Shown here piece by piece: positions 1 to 10,943 of a DNA stretch of 64,000 bases. Source of the DNA: Impatiens glandulifera (Eukaryota > Streptophyta > Magnoliopsida > Ericales > Balsaminaceae); the NCBI RefSeq assembly GCF_907164915.1, contig NW_025919420.1, positions 1 through 64,000 on the forward strand, read 5' to 3'. Numbering within the stretch: the stretch's first letter is position 1; each line of letters begins with the position of its first letter. The translations under genes were made by a program, and so were the position numbers. The notes below the pieces were generated by a model that did no database searches, had not been told where the DNA came from, and saw nothing but the letters and a program-made list of their open reading frames with translations.

Positions 1-2
1 TA

Positions 3-134
3 TTGACCGAACATTCTGGATTTGCTGCACTCGTCATTCTGGATATGTTGCAGTCTGCAGCTGAAAATTCTCAATCTGGTTCATTGTGTGATGTGTTTCT
101 TATTGTTTTAGGGGTTTTTATTGTCGGATTATAG
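3..134 (+). CDS. Possible 3'-terminal coding stretch, cut by window edge
   Basis: An open frame runs from base 3 to a TAG at 132-134 (44 amino acids) with a coding-like start (LTEHSGFAALVILDMLQSAAEN), then a hydrophobic tail. The sequence ttgttttag at about 103-112 looks like a splice acceptor, so the true last exon may begin there and the upstream part may be another exon. Base composition is less A/T-rich than the following 3 kb. I do not recognise the protein. It could be the end of a gene lying to the left of the window, or chance. Confidence 0.2.
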   Translation: MTEHSGFAALVILDMLQSAAENSQSGSLCDVFLIVLGVFIVGL

Positions 135-574
135 GGAGAGCGTACCTGATGATTGAAATCTTACATAGATGGGTGTTTTGTTTTCAAGAGATTTGTGGAG
201 ATTGCTTTGTTGTTTATGGTCTTGTTTTGAAATCTCATTTTGTCATTTGCAAAAATATGGGATATAAAAATAAAAATAATTTTATGATAAATTATTTTTT
301 TGTGTGTAAATGTATGTTATAAAATAATATTATTAATCTGGATATCATTGACATTTTATTTATTTAATTAACATGACATTAGTTTTGGGACTTTTTCCCA
401 ACCCAAAATTTGACTAGTTTGTTTGTGTATCAGATGAGTGATCTTAATGGTGGATTATTTGTAATTAAAATGTGACAAAATTTAAATGTAAGGACAATTC
501 CATAATCCATCTTTTTTTTTTACATTTTTATAACAAATTAAAATATTTCACCCCACTACTATTGAACTAGTGCT

Positions 575-620
575 GGTTTTCGTTTCTAATAAGTTGGGGT
601 TTTCGTTTCTAATAAGTTGG
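575..620. repeat. 23-bp direct repeat, two copies
   Basis: Two adjacent identical copies (575-597 and 598-620) beginning ggttttcg and ending aagttgg. A local slippage-type duplication with no evident function. Confidence 0.8.
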
Positions 621-894
621 GTTCAATTTGTGCACTTGATACTAGAATTTCAATTGTGTCGAAATTTGCTTCTATTTGTATTATGTTGTGACTTGACCCG
701 CTCAAATTATCATGAATTATGAAATCATTTTTATTGTGTTAACTCATATTTACGAACTTGGCAATGTGATGTGCTGATGAATTTTGTCAGAGTCAGCCCC
801 TGAGGTTTGGGCTGCTTTAATTTCGGTAGAAAAAATTCGATATACTTTTTTTTGTTGCCCTAAATCTAGTTTTAAAAATTAATTAAAATAAATT

Positions 895-975
895 CGTTTT
901 TGATGAGATTTGAACCCATAACCACATTAAACTTTAAATGCATATCTTGAACCACCAAGTTATAACTATTTATAA
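895..975 (-). repeat. tRNA-related (SINE-like) fragment
   Basis: On the minus strand, a B-box-like gggttcaaatc (complement of 907-917) lies about 35 nt downstream of an A-box-like taacttggtgg (within 947-964). This order and spacing resemble the pol III promoter of tRNA-derived SINEs. No 3' tail or target duplication was found, so it is at most a remnant. Confidence 0.3.
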
Positions 976-2877
976 TTAAATTTACAATAAATATAACTAA
1001 ATCTTTTGATATTTTTAACAAATGGGCTGTCCTTGGGCTTGCCGGACCGGACTTACTCTGCTCCGGCCCTTTTTGATATACTGTTTAATATAAATATAAT
1101 GTAAATATTACTCTTACAGCTAGACAATTTGTGTATGTGAAACACCAATTCCATTATAGTATATAAATGAATATAATAAAATAATAAGTAATATATTCCA
1201 CCAATTTAGCCCCGGATTTTGATTTAGCACCATAAAACTAAATTCTCCATCTTTTTTGGTTTATCTAATGTCACAATTCAATATTAGAATGAGAGCACAA
1301 AATTGATAGATGGGAGATTCACATGTTAAGAAATGAAGATATCAAAAATAACTCGATATCCCTTCTAATGTTTAGAATAATTAACTTCACCAAATTTAAT
1401 TTTAAATTTTGTTTAATTATAATGAACACAAACTAAACATAGAAATTTGTTAAAACGACCTCACAACAATGAAAGGACTTTTGTTCCTGTCACGAACAAA
1501 TATATCTAAAAGGACAAAGTCCTTGAGTTTTTTTGTTTGTTAAAGTATAATATATTTTATTTATTCAATAACTTTTAAATATCTCATATTTTTGTGAAGT
1601 TTGAAAAAATGTGTGAAAAAAAATTACAAAATATTTAATTACAAGATAAGAAATGAGATTAAAAAAACAATAAAAACTGTCAAGAACAACTGTGGTAATA
1701 ACAAAACGCATTTTAGTGTAACATTCATAGAATTTCGAGACATCATCCATACCACCACTAAAACATCACACAATGGATTAGATTGAGAATTTTAAAGTTT
1801 ACAATATTAGAACAGATCCTGAATGTTCAATCAATCTGATGAGATTGAAGAACTAGGATTTATATAATAATCGTCAAAAGTAAAAGAGTTTCAAACGAGT
1901 GAGATTGAAGAACTAGGGTACGCAGACTAACTGTCAAAAACAAAAGGAGATTAAGAAAAATACAAAAATTCTTAAAATTATAGAGTGCGATTATAACTTA
2001 TGGAAGCCATTTTTATTAATGAATTGAGTGTCATCTCAATATGGCCTTTTCGTCATCTTAGACAACCCATAATCAAATTCGTCAAATTTTCATTATGGAC
2101 ATATTATTATTATTATTATCTTGATAAAATAAGCCTATTATTATGTTTTAAGGTGACAATATAATGAATAATGTTAATTAATGATATAAGATGCCATGAA
2201 ATTGAACTAATGTGAATAATTATTTTTTATTTTATATATTTTAAAATAATTATTATAAATGACATTTCATTATTTTTAAATATCTACCAATAAACTTAAT
2301 TTGCATCAATAAACAATTAAATGAATCAAGTCATTGTAAGGTAATGTTTGAAATAAATAGATTTCCAAAGAAATGTGTAAATAAAAAAAGGCAAACACAA
2401 ATAAAATGAAGTCCCAAGTCAAAATTTTCAAAGTTCTCGAACAAATCTAATTCCTTGTTAAACAAAAAAAAAATTATTATTAGATTAATCGATTACATAT
2501 TAATTATAAATAGTACAAACATAAATCAAAATCAATCTATTTATAAAGGTTATTTTTTAATAGATCTTTTTATGTTTATCTGTATAGATTTTCCTGATCT
2601 TAGCAATAATTTGATTTATAAATTTAATAATAAAAAAACTAATTAAATTTTATAATTTATTTATGTTTAGTTTTTTTTAACAATTTTCTTTTAAATAAAA
2701 ACATCAGGTTAGTTTCAAAATAACATATTTATTTCATTTTAATAAAGATAAAAAATTATTTAATTAGTCATTATTTTTAAATAATTAATTTTAATATTTT
2801 AATCAGGTGCAACATTTAAACATATTTAAAAAAAAAAATTAATGGTTTAGGATATAAAATTATAAATAATAATAATC

Positions 2878-2990
2878 AAACCTAGACTTGGGTCTGATTG
2901 GCCCAGTTAATTTATCTATCCATCTACTAAGTTTTGAGATTTGGACTTTCTGTTCTTCCAGCTAATTACTTGAAAAATAATAATAAATTA
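2878..2990 (+). repeat. Dispersed repeat family, copy 1
   Basis: The stretch containing aatttatctatccat, then gagatttgg, then agctaatt recurs at about 21125-21235 in the same orientation, and in inverted, tandemly broken form at about 52500-52800. No coding capacity or termini could be defined; an old non-autonomous transposon or LTR remnant is possible. Confidence 0.5.
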
Positions 2991-3036
2991 TACCAAGACA
3001 TGGGTCTGGCTAGCCTTTATATTAAAAAAGAAAATT

Positions 3037-3855
3037 GCTTTTCCTATTCCTCCCATATTTCCACACCGTTTCACTCTTTAATTAATTCAAAAATAACTTA
3101 TTTATCCTTATCACCTTTATATATTTATATATTCTTATTTTATTTATTTTACTTATTTTATTTTATTTAATTATTAAGTTTTTTTTAATAAATATAATTA
3201 ATTAATTTTTAATATTTTTTTAATTTTATTTATTTAATTAAACATACAAAATATTATTATTTTTATATTATAATTATTTAAAATATATTAAATATTGAAA
3301 TGTGTATTAATTTAATAAAATATAAATATTTAATATTTTATTATATTAATTATATATATATATTAAAATACTTATAAAAATTATTTATTAAATAATAATT
3401 AATAATTAGTCTAATCATAATATTTTAATTAATAATATTATATATTAATAATTAGTCAAACATAATATTTTTAATTTTAATTAATAATATTATATATTAA
3501 TAATTATTCAAACATAATATTAATAATTATTAATATTTTTATAAATAAAATTATCTATTAAATAATAATTAATAATTAATGTAATCATAATATTTTACTT
3601 AATAATATTATATTTAATATATTTTAAATAATTATAATATAAAAATAATAATATTTTGTATTTTTAATTAAATAAATAAAGTTAAAAAAATATTAAAAAT
3701 TAATTAATTAATTATATTTAATAAAAAACTTAATAATTAAATAAAATAAAATAAATAAATAAAATAAGAAATGTAAATATATAAAGGTGGTAGGGATAAA
3801 TATGTCATTTTGGAGTAAGAGAGGGGGTGGGAATATGGGAGGGGGTGGGAAAAGC
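3037..3855. mobile_element. Long terminal-inverted-repeat MITE-like element
   Basis: The left end starts gcttttcc and the right end finishes ggaaaagc. About 260 bp on each side (3037-3300 and 3600-3855) are reverse complements at an estimated 90% or more, for example the shared ctcccatatt near each end and a shared caaaatattattattttta further in. The roughly 300-bp centre has about three copies of a 60-65-bp sub-repeat containing taataattagtc. No transposase is present and no target duplication could be recognised, so the superfamily is undetermined. The single strand would fold into a very long A/U-rich hairpin. Confidence 0.7.
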
Positions 3856-4845
3856 ACCTCCCATTTAAAAATAAATAAAGAATTCTTTTATATTTATAAA
3901 TAAATAGGTCAATTCTTTTAAATAAATAAAAACAATTCTCTTATAAACAAGCTTTTTCAGTCTATCTTTCTAATAAACACAAAAATAATAATTATAAATT
4001 TTGGATCCGGATGAGATCTGCTTTACCAGATTATATTTCATTTGATGAACTACTCTTTAAAAAGAAATAAATTATACATTATAAATAAAATAAAATAATA
4101 AAATTTTTAATGTTGTTTTTGAAAGTGAGTCAGTAAATGAAACATGGTGGGGTACTGTTCCCCAAATCCAAGATGAATTTTAAATAATGAATAAAATAAA
4201 TAAATTATTAGTTGATCAAACAAATGAGATTTTTTATTTTGAATTGTGATATTTGATTCATGTTATATTTTTATTTTTAGTCTTATTATTTGTTATTTAA
4301 AAAAAAAAATTAATTGTTTCTTAACGGCTTTTTTTTTTTTATTTTTTTGTATGTATAACTTTTTTGTAACATTTTTTTAATTTCATTTTTATGTTTTTCT
4401 AAATAAAGAAAACATTAGAATACTTTATTTTTAAATATTTGATGTCATTATATATATAATTAAACAAAGAAGGGGAAAACATGTAAAATTTCCCAAAATG
4501 ATATTATATATATTAATTCAACCAATTTAAAACTAAAATAATTTATATAAAATACTTTTTTATATATAAAAAAACAAGTTATAAAAACCCCTAAATAACT
4601 AATATGATCAAACAAACTCTAAGGGTTAGTGTGAAATGTGTGAAAATTTATATTTATATTATAAATAATGTTTTAAATAAAATTTATTTAAAATGAATTT
4701 ATATTTAACTTTTTTACTAATTTTTTTTTAACCTTGATGAATTAGAGCACAATCTTTTATTTTTGTTAAGAAGAAAAAGAAAATGAAACTAAAAAAAGAA
4801 GAAGAGAGAATTGCAAACATAAAATGGATCGTTCTAAACATAACA
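3856..4845. other. A/T-rich intergenic DNA
   Basis: Nothing gene-like seen. Homology to array units begins near 4846; the preceding hundred bases do not match the end of an array unit, so this is the array border. Confidence 0.6.
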
Positions 4846-4968
4846 CAAGACCCAAAACCCAACTCCAATTGAGAAACTGCATATAAAAAATAAAATTATA
4901 ATTTAATAAGAGTAAAAGAAGAAATAAAGAATAGCGATAAAGATAGATAAAGGGATTACTTGAATTAA

Positions 4969-5310
4969 CTAACCCGAGCAAATTGGTTTGATGAAAATAG
5001 TTTTGAGACCACAGATGGCCTTAACGGCCAAAGCATGACATAAAATCACATAACCTTCTACTAGATATTTTAAGCATGAGCATATTCCCCGCTTGTTTTC
5101 AAGAGAGATCCTCGCCAGACCATTTATTGCTCGAGTCCCAGCACAACATTGGGGAGTTGGCGTGCCACGAAAGGTATAAACAAGAAGATTTCGCAAGTTT
5201 CCAATTTCGTCACTACTGTATGGCAACTTGTAGTAGCTGTTGCGGCTGCATCATCAGCGTTAAGCGGGATGCACAAACTCAAAATAATTATCACTTTTTT
5301 GAAAAATGAC
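4969..5310 (-). pseudogene. nsLTP pseudogene, array 1 unit 1 (type A)
   Basis: The remnant encodes a secreted plant non-specific lipid transfer protein, a family of small eight-cysteine proteins that bind lipids in the cell wall. Visible in order: hydrophobic signal peptide core (IILSLCIPLNADDAAA), SCHTVVTKLE with cysteine 1, PTPQCCAGTRAI (paired cysteines 3-4), GICSCLKYL (CXC, cysteines 5-6), VKAICGLK and KPICSG near the end (cysteines 7-8). The segment before KLE and the segment from GTPTPQCC onward lie in different frames, so the gene is frameshifted around the second cysteine. The start methionine is missing: the MAMKIF start seen in array 2 has no counterpart here, and the internal ATG of most sister units is ATA. 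In the family a small intron usually precedes the last codons. Confidence 0.85.
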
Positions 5311-5884
5311 TATATTATTTATATAGTAGCGCAAACTAGAGTTGAACATCGTGCATAAACGGCCGTATTCGACTCGGGCAATTCGTATTAGACTTTCAAT
5401 CGTGTCGTGACTCACTCAAAATATTGTGATACACGGACTCTTTTGTGTCATGTTAATTTGTGTTCACAAATTTATTTTTGTTGTGGTAACTTGTGTTTAA
5501 ATTCTTGTTTCATATTATTTTGACAAGAGTTTCAACATAATCGTGCAATGTCATTGTCTATTTTCATTTGTGTCGTGTCATGTCGTGTCTTGACACACTC
5601 ATGTTAATTATTTATATATTAATATTATTAAAGATAACATAATATATATAGATAGATAGAGGTCATTATCTATTGATCTAGCCGTACATATACACATAAT
5701 ATAGATAATGTCATCAGAATCGGTTCATGATGATGAAGTAGGAAGGAGTAACTGAACAAAACCCCAAAACCCAACATCAATTGAGCTGCGGCATATAAAA
5801 AATAAAATTATAATTTAATAAGAGTAAAAGAAGAAATAAAGAATAGAGATTGAGATAGATAAAAGGATTACGTACTTGAATTAA

Positions 5885-6230
5885 CTAACCCGAGCAAATT
5901 TGCTTTGATGGAAATACTTTTCAGACCACAGATGGTCTTAACGGCCAAATCATGACATAAAATCACATAACCTTCTGCTAGATATTTTAAGCACGAACAT
6001 ATTCCCCGCTTGTTTTCAGGAGAGATCCTTGCCAGACCATCTATTGCTCAAGCCCCATCACAACATTAGGGAGTTGGCGTGCCACGAAAGGTATAAACAA
6101 GAAGATTTTGCAAGGTTCCAATTTCGTGTCTATTGTATGTGAACCTGTAATAGCTGTTGCGGCTGCATCATCGGTGTTAAACGGGATGCACAAATTCAAA
6201 ATAATCATCACCGTTCGAAGAATGACTATA
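5885..6230 (-). pseudogene. nsLTP pseudogene, array 1 unit 2 (type B)
   Basis: Same remnant and frameshift as unit 1. In the mature-domain frame, the codon before the paired cysteines is a stop (CAA to TAA, so PTP-stop) and a second nonsense codon follows four codons after the CC pair (CGA to TGA). The C-terminal end also carries a one-base difference near the last lysine (aaatttgc instead of aaattgg). Confidence 0.8.
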
Positions 6231-6800
6231 TTATTTATATAGTAGCGCAAACTAGAGTTGAACATCGTGCATAAACGGTCGTATTCGACTCGGGCAATTC
6301 GTATTAGACTTTCAATCGTGTCGTGACTCACTCAAAATATTGTGATACACAGACTCTTTTGTGTCATGTTAATTTGTGTTCACAAGTTTATTTGTGTTGT
6401 GGTAACTTGTGTTTAAATTCTTGTTTCATATTATTTTGACAAAGGTTTTAACATTATCGTGCCGTGTCATTGTCTATTTTCATTTGTGTCGTGTCATGTC
6501 GTGTCTTGACACACTCATGTTAATTATTTATATATTAATATTATTAAAGATAACATAATATATATAGATAGATAGAGGTCATTATCTATTGATCTAGCCG
6601 TACATATACACATAATATAGATAATGTCATCAGAATCGGTTCATGATGATGAAGTAGGAAGGAGTAACTGAACAAAACCCCAAAACCCAACATCAATTGA
6701 GTTGCTGCATATAAAAAATAAAATTATAATTTAATAAGAGTAAAAGAAGAAATAAAGAATAGAGATTGAGATAGATAAAGAGATTACGTACTTGAATTAA

Positions 6801-7145
6801 CTAACCCGAGCAAATTTGCTTTGATGGAAATACTTTTCAGACCACAGATGGTCTTAACGGCCAAAGCATGACATAAAATCAAATAACCTTCTACTAGATA
6901 TTTTAAGCACGAACATATTCCCCGCTTGTTTTAAGGAGAGATCCTTGCCAGACCATCTATTGCTCAAGCCCCATCACAACATTAAGGAGTTGGCGTGCCC
7001 CGAAAGGTATAAACAAGAAGATTTTGCAAGGTTCCAATTTCGTGTCTATTGTATGTGAACTTGTAATAGCTGTTGCGGCTGCATCATCGGTGTTAAGCGG
7101 GATGCACAAACTCAAAATAATCATCACCGTTCGAAGAATGACTAT
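6801..7145 (-). pseudogene. nsLTP pseudogene, array 1 unit 3 (type B)
   Basis: Shares the common frameshift and the two type-B nonsense codons. The signal peptide core (VMIILSLCIPLNTDD) and cysteine 1 region (SHTIDTKLEPC) are readable, but the first cysteine is serine in this copy. Ends with the private variants that also mark unit 6. Confidence 0.8.
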
Positions 7146-7708
7146 ATTATTTATATAGTAGCGCAAACTAGAGTTGAACATCGTGCATAAACGGTCGTAT
7201 TCGACTCGGGCAATTCGTATTAGATTTTCAATCGTGTCGTGACTCACTCAAAATATTGTGATACACAGACTCTTTTGTGTCATGTTAATTTGTGTTCACA
7301 AGTTTATTTGTGTTGTGGTAACTTGTGTTTAAATTTTTGTTTCATATTATTTTGACAAGAGTTTCAACATAATCGTGCCGTGTCATTGTCTATTTTCATT
7401 TGTGTCGTGTCTTGACACACTCATGTTAATTATTTATATATTAATATTATTAAAGACAACATAATATATATAGATAGATAGAGGTCATTATCCATTGATC
7501 TAGCCGTACATATACACATAATATAGATAATGTCGTCAGAATCGGTTCATGATGATAAAGTAGGAAGGAGTAACTGACACAAACCCCAAAACCCAACTCC
7601 AATTGAGTTGCTGCATATAAAAAATAAAATTATAATTTAATAAGAGTAAAAGAAGAAATAAAGATTAGAGATTGAGATAGATAAAGGAATCAGTACGTAC
7701 TTGAATTA

Positions 7709-8050
7709 ACTAACCAGAGCAAATTTGCTTTGATGGAAATACTTTTGAGACCACAGATGGTCTTAACGGCCAAAGCATGACATAAAATCACATAACCTTC
7801 TGCTAGATATTTTAAGCAGGAGCATATTCCCCGCTTGTTTTCAAGAGAGATCCTCGCCAGACCATTTATTGCTCGAGTCCCAGCACAACATTGGAGAGTT
7901 GGCGTGCCACGAAAGGTATAAACAAGAAGATTTCGCAAGTTTCCAATTTCGTCACTACTGTATGGCAACTTGTAGTAGCTGTTGCGGCTACATCATCGGC
8001 GTTAAGCGGGATGCACAAACTCAAAATAATTATCACCTTTTTGAAGAATG
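7709..8050 (-). pseudogene. nsLTP pseudogene, array 1 unit 4 (type A)
   Basis: The mature-domain frame is open from before PTLQCCAGTRAI through CSCLKYL to TICGLKSISIK, like unit 1, but remains out of frame with the signal peptide. One base change turns PTPQ into PTLQ. The end reads on as ANLLWLVNSS because of the same one-base difference seen in unit 2. Confidence 0.85.
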
Positions 8051-8626
8051 ACTATATTATTTATATAGTAGCGCAAACCAGAGTTGAACATCGTGCATAA
8101 ACGGTCGTATTCGACTCGGGCAATTCGTATTAGACTTTCAATCGTGTCGTGACTCACTCAAAATATTGTGATACACGGACTCTTTTGTGTCATGTTAATT
8201 TGTGTTCACAAGTTTATTTGTGTTGTGGTAACTTGTGTTTAAATTCTTGTTTCATATTATTTTGACGGGTTTTAACATAATCGTGCCGTGTCATTGTCTA
8301 TTTTCATTTGTGTCGTGTCATGTCGTGTCTTGACACACTCATGTTAATTATTTATATATTAATATTATTAAAGATAACATAATATATATATATATAGATA
8401 GAGCTCATTATCTATTGATCTAGCCATACATATACACATAATATAGATAATGTCATCAGAATCGGTTCATGATGATGAAGTAGGAAGGAGTAACTGAACA
8501 AAACCCCAAAACCCAACATCAATTGAGCTGCTGCATATAAAAAATAAAATTATAATTTAATAAGAGTAAAAGAAGAAATAAAGAATAGAGATTGAGATAA
8601 ATATAGGGATTACGTACTTGAATTAA

Positions 8627-8970
8627 CTAACCCGAGCAAATTTGCTTTGATGGAAATACTTTTGAGACCACAGATGGTCTTAACGGCCAAAGCATGACAT
8701 AAAATCACATAACCTTCTTCTAGATATTTTAAGCACGAGCATATTCCCCGCTTGTTTTCAGGAGAGATCCTTGTCAGACCATCTATTGCTCAAGCCCCAT
8801 CACAACATTAGGGAGTTGGCGTGCCCTGAAAGGTATAAACAAGAAGATTTTGCAAGGTTCCAATTTCGTGTCTATTGTATGTGAACTTGTAGTAGCTGTT
8901 GCGGCTGCATCATGGGCGTTAAGCGGGATGCACAAACTCAAAATAATCATCACCGTTCGAAGAATGACTA
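8627..8970 (-). pseudogene. nsLTP pseudogene, array 1 unit 5 (type B)
   Basis: Shared frameshift plus type-B nonsense codons at and after the paired cysteines. The signal peptide frame (SLCIPLNAHDAAATATTS) runs out of frame to MGLEQ-stop, as in the other type-B units. Confidence 0.8.
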
Positions 8971-9542
8971 TATTATTTATATAGTAGCGCAAACTAGAGT
9001 TGAACATCGTGCATAAACGGTCGTATTCGACTCGGACAATTCGTATTAGACTTTCAATCGTGTCGTGACTCACTCAAAATATTGTGATACACGAACTCTT
9101 TTGTGTCATATTAATTTGTGTTCACAAGTTTATTTGTGTTGTGGTAACTTGTGTTTAAATTCTTGTTTCATATTATTTTGACAAAGGTTTTAACATAATC
9201 GTGTCGTGTCATTGTCTATTTTCATTTGTGTCGTGTCATGTCGTGTCTTGACACACTCATGTTAATTATTTATATATTAATATTATTAAAGATAACATAA
9301 TATATATAGATAGATAGAGGTCATTATCTATTGATCTAGCCGTACATATACACATAATATTGATAATGTCATCAGAATCGGTTCATGATGATGAAGTAGG
9401 AAGGAGTAATTGAACAAAACCCTAAAACCCAACATCAATTGAGCTGCTGCATATAAAAAATAAAATTATAATTTAATAAGAGTAAAAGAAGAAATAAAGA
9501 ATAGAGATTGAGATAGATAAAAGGATTACGTACTTGAATTAA

Positions 9543-9885
9543 CTAACCCGAGCAAATTTGCTTTGATGGAAATACTTTTCAGACCACAGATGGTCTTAAC
9601 GGCCAAAGCATGACATAAAATCACATAACCTTCTGCTAGATATTTTAAGCACGAACATATTCCCCGCTTGTTTTCAGGAGAGATCCTTGCCAGACCATCT
9701 ATTGTTCAAGCCCCATCACAACATTAGGGAGTTGGCGTACCCCGAAAGGTATAAACAAGAAGATTTTGCAAGGTTCCAATTTTGTGTCTATTGTATGTGA
9801 ACCTGTAATAGCTGTTGCGGCTGCATCATCGGTGTTAAGCGGGATGCACAAACTCAAAATAATCATCACCGTTCGAAGAATGACT
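9543..9885 (-). pseudogene. nsLTP pseudogene, array 1 unit 6 (type B)
   Basis: As unit 3, with which it shares private downstream variants; one more change (gtgccccg to gtaccccg) converts the residue before the RQL run to valine. Not translatable as an nsLTP. Confidence 0.8.
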
Positions 9886-10647
9886 ATATTATTTATATAG
9901 TAGCGCAAACTAGAGTTGAACATCGTGCATAAACGGTCGTATTCGACTCGGGCAATTCGTATTAGACTTTCAATCGTGTCGTGACTCACTCAAAATATTG
10001 TGATACACGGACTCTTTTGTGTCATGTTAATTTGTGTTCACAAGTTTATTTTTGTTGTGGTAACTTGTGTTTAAATTTTTGTTTCATATTATTTTGACAA
10101 GAGTTTCAACAAAATCGTGCCGTGTCATTGTCTATTTTTATTTGTGTCGTGTCATGTCGTGTCTTGACACACTCATGTTAATTATTTATATATTAATATT
10201 ACTAAAGACAACATAATATATATAGATAGATAGAGGTCATTATCCATTGATCTAGCCGTACATATACACATAATATAGATAATGTCGTCAGAATCGGTTC
10301 ATGATGATAAAGTAGGAAGGAGTAACTGACACAAACCCCAAAACCCAACATCAATTGAGCTGCTGCATATAAAAAATAAAATTATAATTTAATAAGAGTA
10401 AAAGAAGAAATAAAGAATAGAGATTGAGATAGATAAAGGGATTACGTACTTGAAATAACTAACCCGAGCAAATTTCCTTTGATGGAAATACTTTTGAGAC
10501 CACAGATGGTCTTAACGGCCAAAGCATGACATAAAATCACATAACCTTCTGCTAGATATTTTAAGCACGAGCATATTCCCCGCTTGTTTTCAGGAGAGAT
10601 CCTTGCCAGACCATCTATTGCTCAAGTCCCATCACAACATTAGGGAG

Positions 10648-10652
10648 TTGGC
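10648..10652. repeat. Target-site duplication ttggc, left copy (right: 15206-15210)
   Basis: Perfect 5-bp direct repeat flanking copia-1, the size expected for Ty1/copia integrase. Confidence 0.95.
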
Positions 10653-10935
10653 TGTTGATGCGGAAAATATTATAACTAAGAAAATAGGATTTTATTGATA
10701 GAATTCTTTAAGTAGCTACAGCTCACTTAATTTTGAGATATTAAAAAACTAATGAGAAACTCTCAATTTAAAGGATAAAATAGAATAATCTAGAACTCAA
10801 AGTAAATGCAATTCATGACATTAAATAATGCATCTCTTGAGCTTCATCTTCCTCTCACGATCGATCTTCAACTCTTGAGATTCATCATCACATTTAATGT
10901 TTTCCAAGATTATTAATTATTTATTATTTTTAACA
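10653..10935 (-). repeat. Copia-1 3' LTR
   Basis: Begins tgttgatg and ends ttaaca in plus-strand reading (TG...CA ends). Differs from the other LTR only at aaggat versus aatgat. Confidence 0.95.
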
Positions 10936-10943
10936 CCCCCTCT
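10936..10943 (-). promoter_or_regulatory. Copia-1 polypurine tract
   Basis: Minus-strand agaggggg lies directly against the 3' LTR and overlaps the last base of the gag-pol stop codon. This is the expected primer for plus-strand DNA synthesis. Confidence 0.85.

Larger units (their letters stand above)
135..3036. other. A/T-rich intergenic DNA, no gene seen
   Basis: No coding signal is visible on either strand; short open frames here are random A/T-rich ORFs without recognisable motifs. It contains the short direct repeat at 575-620, the tRNA-like fragment near 907-964 and one member of a dispersed repeat near 2880-2960. Confidence 0.6.
4846..10331. repeat. Higher-order repeat of three units (two copies of A-B-B)
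   Basis: Units 1-3 and 4-6 form two copies of a trimer of about 2.74 kb. Units 1 and 4 are type A (readable mature nsLTP frame). Units 2, 3, 5 and 6 are type B (two nonsense codons). The ends of units 3 and 6 share private variants (attatccattg, gtcgtcag, gatgataaag, ctgacacaaa) that units 1, 2, 4 and 5 lack. This points to duplication of a three-unit block by unequal exchange. Confidence 0.75.

Noticed and set aside
4969..5358. Plus-strand ORFs of 60-77 aa in the nsLTP repeats
   Set aside because: Shadows of the minus-strand nsLTP remnant, repeated only because the array repeats.
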